Source: Dermanyssus gallinae (lineage: Eukaryota > Arthropoda > Arachnida > Mesostigmata > Dermanyssidae). From it: a stretch of DNA of 64,000 nt. Below the pieces are notes generated by a model. It did not search any database and was not told the DNA's origin. It saw only the letters and a list, made by a program, of their open reading frames with translations. The translations under genes were made by a program, and so were the position numbers. The stretch lies in NCBI GenBank assembly GCA_003439945.1, contig QVRM01000417.1, positions 1 through 64,000 on the forward strand. Direction: 5' to 3'. How positions within the stretch are numbered: position 1 is the stretch's first letter; the number at the start of each line of letters is the position of its first letter. Positions 59,130 through 64,000 of this stretch are shown here, in pieces.

Positions 59130-59580
59130 CATTTCGAATTTACGTAAACGCGCATTTCATAAAAATCATTCTGGTACCAAATATACGTCAATCCGATGAT
59201 TGCGGACTAATTAAGGTTTTTCGGGGGTCACGTCAATATTGAATGCATGCATAAATGATCTACTACATTAGATAACTCTTTAGTCATCACTCTAGAAGCG
59301 CACAACGATTTATTTTCTTAGAGTAACTGCTCAATGGTACATCCGCAAATTTCTATCAGGCACTAAGAGCTGATCTAGAAGGCACTATCGCCAGGATAAC
59401 CTCCGCTGCTAAGGCCGTTTAAGCGATGCCTGGCAAATTTCAGGCAAATCCTAGCGCACAATGATTGCCTACGGTTTATGTACCTGCACTCACTCTAGGA
59501 CGGTCAAGTCGTAAAAGAAACACAACCACGTATGTTGCAGCACATTGGAGGTATTCGATGCACAATTTGTAAAAGTGTTG
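59130..59580 (+). mobile_element. second fragment of the foldback-related family
   Basis: 59,150-59,262 (CGCGCATTTCATAAAAATCA ... GGTACC ... GGTTTTTCGG ... GAATGCATG) matches the foldback left arm at 36,262-36,375. Downstream, 59,377-59,445 reads DLEGTIARITSAAKAV, stop, AMPGKFQ. This resembles the transposase C-terminal segment seen at 58,100 (SHEALVTEITYAAVAV). The centre of the element is missing. The arm match is good; the protein match is short. Confidence 0.5.
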
Positions 59581-59747
59581 ATACCTGTTGCACTTCTAGG
59601 AGAACGCTATATGTGTAACCTGACCTCAAAACTAGACAAAACGATATAAGCAATTAGTAATAATACCCTAGAAAAAATGGATTAAATATATACCCAATTA
59701 ATCCAGCTGTTTAAACTAATTGGGAGTAATCTATATATATATATATA

Positions 59748-59773
59748 CGAGGTGTGTTCAAAAAGTATCGCGA
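59748..59773 (+). repeat. mariner left terminal inverted repeat
   Basis: 26 bp, CGAGGTGTGTTC ... TATCGCGA, preceded by (TA)n. Confidence 0.97.
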
Positions 59774-59950
59774 ATTGAATTTTCGCGGGTTACGTATATT
59801 CGAATTTCGATTTTTTGTGGCGTTATGTTGGTACTCATGTCTCTCACTTATGCCGACAAGCTCGGCCATTTTGAATGTTCACTTAATTGTTGACAGCTGC
59901 TTTGCTTGCACGTGTTTTGGATCGTCTTCGATTTTTATCTATTCAAAAAA

Positions 59951-61011
59951 ATGGATCAAAGAACCTGTATCAAATTTTGTGTGAAAAACGAAATTAAGTG
60001 CGCGGATGCATTCCGAATGTTGACTGTGGCATACGGAGAAGCTACCTTGGACCGAAGCAACGTTTATCGGTGGTACAAAATGTTCTCAGAAGGCCGGAAG
60101 ATGTGAACGACGAAGAGCGTGCCGGACGCCCGAGCACTTCAACAACAAACGAAAAAATTAATGAAGTGGAGAAAATGGTATTGGCCAATCGTCGAATCAC
60201 CGTTAGAGAAGTTGCTGAGGACCTAAACATATCGATTGGCTCGTGCCATTCGATTTTTATCAATGATTTGGGCATGAGACGGGTCGCCGCGAAATTCGTA
60301 CCAAAATTGCTCAATTGCGACCAAAAACAGCATCGCATGAACATTGCTAATGAGATGTTGGACTCTGTCCGCGACGACCCAAATTTGCTCCAGAGGGTCA
60401 TAACTGGTGACGAATCGTGGGTTTATGGTTATGACGTGGAAACCAAAGCTCAATCATCTCAATGGAAGCTGCCGCACGAACCAAGACCGAAAAAAGCGCG
60501 CCAAGTTCGGTCGAATGTGAAAGTTTTGCTGACAGTTTTCTTCGATTGCAGGGGCGTGGTGCATCATGAGTTCTTGCCACAGGGTAGAACGGTCAATAAG
60601 GAATATTACCTGCAAGTTATGCGCAATTTGCGCGAAGCAATCCGCCAGAAACGCCCGGATTTGTGGAAGAACAAAAATTGGCTTTTGCACCACGATAACG
60701 CCCCTGCTCACACATCGTTGCTTGTGCGCCAGTTTTTGGCCAAAAACAACACACTAATGATGCCGCAGCCACCGTATTCCCCAGATCTGGGCCCCTGTGA
60801 CTTTTTCTTGTTCCCTAAACTGAAGAGGCCCATGAAAGGACGACGTTACGCTACGCTTGACGAGATAAAGACGGCATCGAAGGAGGAGCTGAACAAGATA
60901 AAAAAAAATGGTTTTTTGAAGTGCTTCGAAGATTGGAAAAACCGTTGGCACAAGTGTATAATATCTCATGGGGATTACTTTGAAGGGGACAAAATAGATA
61001 TTCATGAATAA
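59951..61011 (+). pseudogene. mariner transposase, one frameshift
   Basis: This enzyme excises and inserts the element at TA sites. The frame starts at ATG 59,951 (MDQRTCIKFCVKNEIKCADA), the usual mariner N-terminal helix-turn-helix region. At about 60,095-60,100 one base is missing (GGCCGGAAGATG), so the first frame stops after MFSEGRKM. The rest continues in the next frame as EDVNDEERAGRPSTSTTNEK. The remainder is open to the stop at 61,009-61,011. The catalytic triad is complete: Asp in TGDESW (60,409-60,411), Asp in HHDNAPAH (60,694-60,696) and Asp in PCDFF (60,799-60,801). The last two have 34 residues between them, the mariner DD34D signature. A KLPHEP motif sits between. Total length without the gap is about 353 codons, normal for the family. 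Only the N-terminal frameshift prevents a full product. Confidence 0.95.
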
Positions 61012-61039
61012 ATGAATAATTTTTGAAAAAACACAAAAG

Positions 61040-61065
61040 TCGCGATACTTTTTGAACACACCTCG
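61040..61065 (-). repeat. mariner right terminal inverted repeat
   Basis: Exact reverse complement of 59,748-59,773, followed by TATATA. Confidence 0.97.
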
Positions 61066-61082
61066 TATATATATATATACAC

Positions 61083-61135
<53 letters not shown>

Positions 61136-61140
61136 CATAT
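61066..61140. repeat. (TA)n microsatellite flanking the mariner
   Basis: TATATATATACACGTATATA followed by a long TA run. Together with 59,731-59,747 it is the insertion target. Confidence 0.95.
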
Positions 61141-62840
61141 ATAACAACTAAAACTGGAGACTGTTTACGAGCATACATTTAAACGTGTGCATCAAGTAGC
61201 CATGATATTTACAATTCGAGCCTCGAAAGGGATCCCAAATTATTACCTTCAACGGGCTCAGCTTTGTATTTGTTACAGCAAACCACATCGTCGACATGTA
61301 CAGTCTATCCCAGGCCTATAGAGGGTGGAAGCCGTACACTGCAAAGCGAGTTACAACGTTGCGGTTGAGGTGGTCTACCCGCACTAAACGATTCAACATC
61401 GGCTTCAGCCAACTTGAGCTCTTAGGTGTGCAGATGCTGCCGACTGTAGCCAGGAGACTAAACTGCAGTCTAAAGTCCTTGGTAAATTGCGGAGTGTAAG
61501 AGAGAAGGTACACGAGACGTTTTTGCGCAGAACGGTATACTTTTAGGAGCTTTCTCAGAAACGCTCGTGTCGATGCTTTGACACGAGTTGTTCAGAGTTC
61601 TTGGTAGTGAGGTCTGCCCAGATAACCTCGACCATCTTCAGGTCAAAGAAACGAATTAGTGTTGTTAGGGGTAGTCGTTATTGATGCCTACTTGATCCTG
61701 CTGCAACAAACGCCTTCCAGTATTTCTCAGGTAGCTTCTCAGCAATCAATTGCTTTGATATTGAGCAAGTCTAGCTTCATTATATTGTAACTGTTTACCT
61801 TTTTAAATTCGATATATATTCAGATATAGGATCTATAGATATACTAGTTCCCCCTTAGTCTGCATAGTACATTCTATCCATTGACCAGTCTGGGTAACGA
61901 ACTGCCGTTATGGGCTGGTTAATATCTGGTCGTGTATCCTAACTTTGTTATGGATACCTAGCTATGCATAAACGAGTACACATGGCTTTATTCTGCTAAA
62001 TTATTTATTTTTTAAAAGTTGTTCCAGATATTCATGTCTCTATTGTTGGCCGATACGACAGATTATATGCCAACACTTCGTCTCTATCCTAAGTACGGCG
62101 CACCAAGTATGACAAATCAACACTACCAGTGCAGAATTCGATTGTACGCATGGTAAAAGCACGGCTTTTTCTACGCATGAAGAGACATACATCAGCATGC
62201 GTGTATGGAAACTGCAATCAGTTATATACAAAGCACCGCACATGCGCTATAGATTTACTCTGTGAACCGAGTGCGCACCTGATCCTATATCGTGATAATT
62301 ACCTAAGGGCTACTCAAAAGCCGTATATATGCTACCAGTACTGTGGGCTAGTGTTGCTCACTGAGGTGGTATGCAAATGCGAGGCGCTTATTAGCTCGCG
62401 GCGGGTCAATTGAGTTGGCTGCACGATGGGTCGAGATCGAATGCACGTATGTTGACGTACCGGAGATGCCAGCGATGACGCAAGAACGCGGATTTAGGCG
62501 AGATGAAGAGCCGAACGATATGAAACAAAGATGGGAAAAAGCAGCAATCCATTTAGATTATAATGTTGGATGTGGCATTAAGAAGAGATTGATCGGTTGA
62601 AGTGGTGGTACATATCAGTACATCAATACATCGATCTATAGATGGGTAAATATATAGAAGCATAGGTTTGGGTTGAGACCAACAGTCGAACGAAGGCACA
62701 CACAGATGTAGGAGCGTAAGAAACAAATTGATACAAAAATGGGCATGTTAGGGATAAACCGCAAGAACGCGAAGTAACAACACGGGACGAAACAGAGAAA
62801 CGAAGCGGGAGCAAAAGCGAGAGAGAGAGAATCGCGAAAA
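61141..62840. other. no recognised gene
   Basis: Frames of 60-94 codons only. 61,200-61,700 has fairly even composition and a minus-strand frame (FDLKMVEVIWADLTTKNSEQ) that looks protein-like but matches nothing I know. An eroded element is possible. Confidence 0.35.
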
Positions 62841-64000
62841 GGAGAGAAATTGCGGAGGAATGCGAGAGGTCGAGAGGGAACTAAATGGTTAGAAGGGATA
62901 GGAGAATGGCTAAGAGGTCACACGTCTGCGTTAGTGGTGTTTATCCGGCAATGGCGTGATGTTTTCATTCGCTGCCGCAGTCGCCGCGGTGCCCTTTATC
63001 GTCGTCGTCGTCGATGTTGTTGTTTTGGCGGCCTTTATTAATGAACGACCCGTAGTTGGCTGTCGGTTGTTGTTCTCTTGAACACGTCCGAGTGTGGACG
63101 ACTTGGCGAGGCCGGGCAGAACGAAGAAAGCCAGCAGCAGCATCACCAAGGTACAGCAGCACCAAGCAGTTGCAGGCAATGCAAGCAAATAATAGATGAA
63201 GCCAATCGACGGCGTTCGACCGCCGTCGAGACTGGGCGGGTACGCCGGCGCCGCGTCCAGATCTACATAGGCCACGGGCGGCTGAGGCGCACCTACGTGG
63301 AGAACGTCTTCACACAGGCGTCTACACAATACGCCTCGCCGCTGAACCTCCCTTTGCTTTTTGCCATCGACGCCCTTCACAGACCTACGGCAGCCACTCA
63401 CTGTGCAGACCGTGCTACAGCTGCTGCTGCTGTTCTTGTTGTTGTCACTGCTACGCCACTTCTACACCTGATACTACTAATACTGCTACTACTCCTACTA
63501 CTTGTATTAATTAGCGTAACTACTGTTACGCTAACTACAATCACACTTTTACTAAAACGAGTCTGAGTGACGTAAGTCTCCGCTGCTGCCGGTGCTACTG
63601 TTACAGCTTCTGCTACAACTGCCGACAACTGCTGTTCTTGTAATGTCCCGCAGGTAGGGAAGGGTAGTGGAGGCGACGAAGCCGTTTCCGCTTCTAGAAG
63701 CAACACAACGCGTTGGACCATCTCGCCTCGGAGCCTCCCGACTAAACCCCACGACGACCCCAAGCATCGCTTATAAGCGCGCAGGACATTCTACGTCGTA
63801 TCGCCGTTGGATTGTTCCTCGCTGTCTGCTTCCGCCGTTCGGGGCAGAAGGAGCGATCACACATGCGCATTCTAGACAGCAGGTTGGCGTGAGAAAGACA
63901 ATGCGGTGCAGTGTAAACAGTACGTCGAACAATGTCGTCGCTGTTATATGGGAACAACACGAGGCACACAACTGCCAAACAACTCTATATGAGAGAATAC
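62841..64000. other. GC-richer stretch with trinucleotide runs at the right edge
   Basis: CGTCGTCGTC at 62,999-63,012 and imperfect CTG/GTT/CTA runs at 63,420-63,520. Both strands are open in several frames at once, as expected from composition. No RNA gene or element motif seen. Confidence 0.4.
62931..63401 (-). CDS. hypothetical 156-codon frame with one membrane segment
   Basis: The layout is a Pro/Tyr-containing N-terminal part (AYPPSLDGGRTPSI), a long hydrophobic segment GFIYYLLALPATAWCCCTLV continuing MLLLAFFVLP, then a polar Asn/Thr/Lys-rich tail (QENNNRQPTTGRSLIKAAKT). This is the layout of a single-pass membrane protein or one exon of it. I recognise no family. An overlapping + strand frame of 162 codons argues that openness here is compositional. 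Low confidence. Confidence 0.2.
   Translation of the reverse strand: MSGCRRSVKGVDGKKQREVQRRGVLCRRLCEDVLHVGAPQPPVAYVDLDAAPAYPPSLDGGRTPSIGFIYYLLALPATAWCCCTLVMLLLAFFVLPGLAKSSTLGRVQENNNRQPTTGRSLIKAAKTTTSTTTTIKGTAATAAANENITPLPDKHH

Larger units (their letters stand above)
59748..61065 (+). mobile_element. mariner transposon, 1,318 bp, with perfect terminal repeats
   Basis: Bounded by perfect 26-bp inverted repeats starting CGAGGTGTGTTCAAAAAGTA, inserted in (TA)n so that TA flanks both sides. Length and structure are those of a full mariner. It contains one transposase gene with a single disabling frameshift. The absence of any terminal-repeat mismatch indicates a recent insertion. Confidence 0.96.

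Noticed and set aside
61296..61513. Opposite-strand 65-67-codon frames as a gene
   Set aside because: They overlap each other completely. No recognised motif, so listed only as an unassigned stretch.

Overview
This window is eukaryotic repeat-rich DNA, most likely from an arthropod. The evidence is the company of elements: remnants of an R1-like non-LTR retrotransposon, a mariner with a DD34D triad, a second Tc1/mariner-like family, and many (TA)n microsatellites. Nothing fixes the species. An arachnid such as a tick, or a hymenopteran, would both fit. No operon, bacterial gene, rRNA or convincing tRNA is present. No multi-exon host gene can be built with confidence, so nearly all recognisable coding sequence belongs to mobile elements.

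Positions 1 to about 27,706 form one uninterrupted satellite block that runs off the left edge. It is made of a 17-bp unit (CCGGTTCTTAGAGCCAG and variants) that is close to a palindrome around its central base. The block has ten orientation switches. A 14.6-kb arm on one strand is followed by eight short alternating blocks (14.58-19.05 kb) and then an 8.7-kb arm on the opposite strand. Longer higher-order periods of about 0.8/1.6 kb, 1.39-1.98 kb and 0.71 kb lie on top of the 17-bp period.

From 27.7 kb onward the sequence is mixed single-copy-like and mobile-element DNA. In order: a decayed R1-like element covering the end of ORF1 and the start of ORF2 (28.8-30.3 kb); a 0.36-kb inverted duplication around a (TA)n core, with a TATA box and a signal-peptide-like reading frame (33.8-34.2 kb); a 1,075-bp near-perfect foldback element inserted in (TA)n (35.86-36.94 kb); GC-richer stretches full of trinucleotide runs (38.3-41 kb, 44.3-45 kb, 62.8-64 kb); a decayed LINE reverse transcriptase on the minus strand (42.6-43.1 kb); the 3' half of an R1-like ORF2 carrying an internal 177-bp tandem duplication (47.65-49.4 kb); a decayed LINE ORF1 (54.8-55.8 kb); two decayed copies of the Tc1/mariner-like family related to the foldback (57.3-58.5 and 59.1-59.6 kb); and an almost intact mariner with perfect 26-bp terminal repeats (59.75-61.07 kb).

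The most unusual content is the satellite: the quasi-palindromic monomer, its repeated strand switches with palindromic junctions, and the higher-order units. The foldback element and the inverted signal-peptide exon come next. All protein calls rest on motif recognition by eye without a database search.
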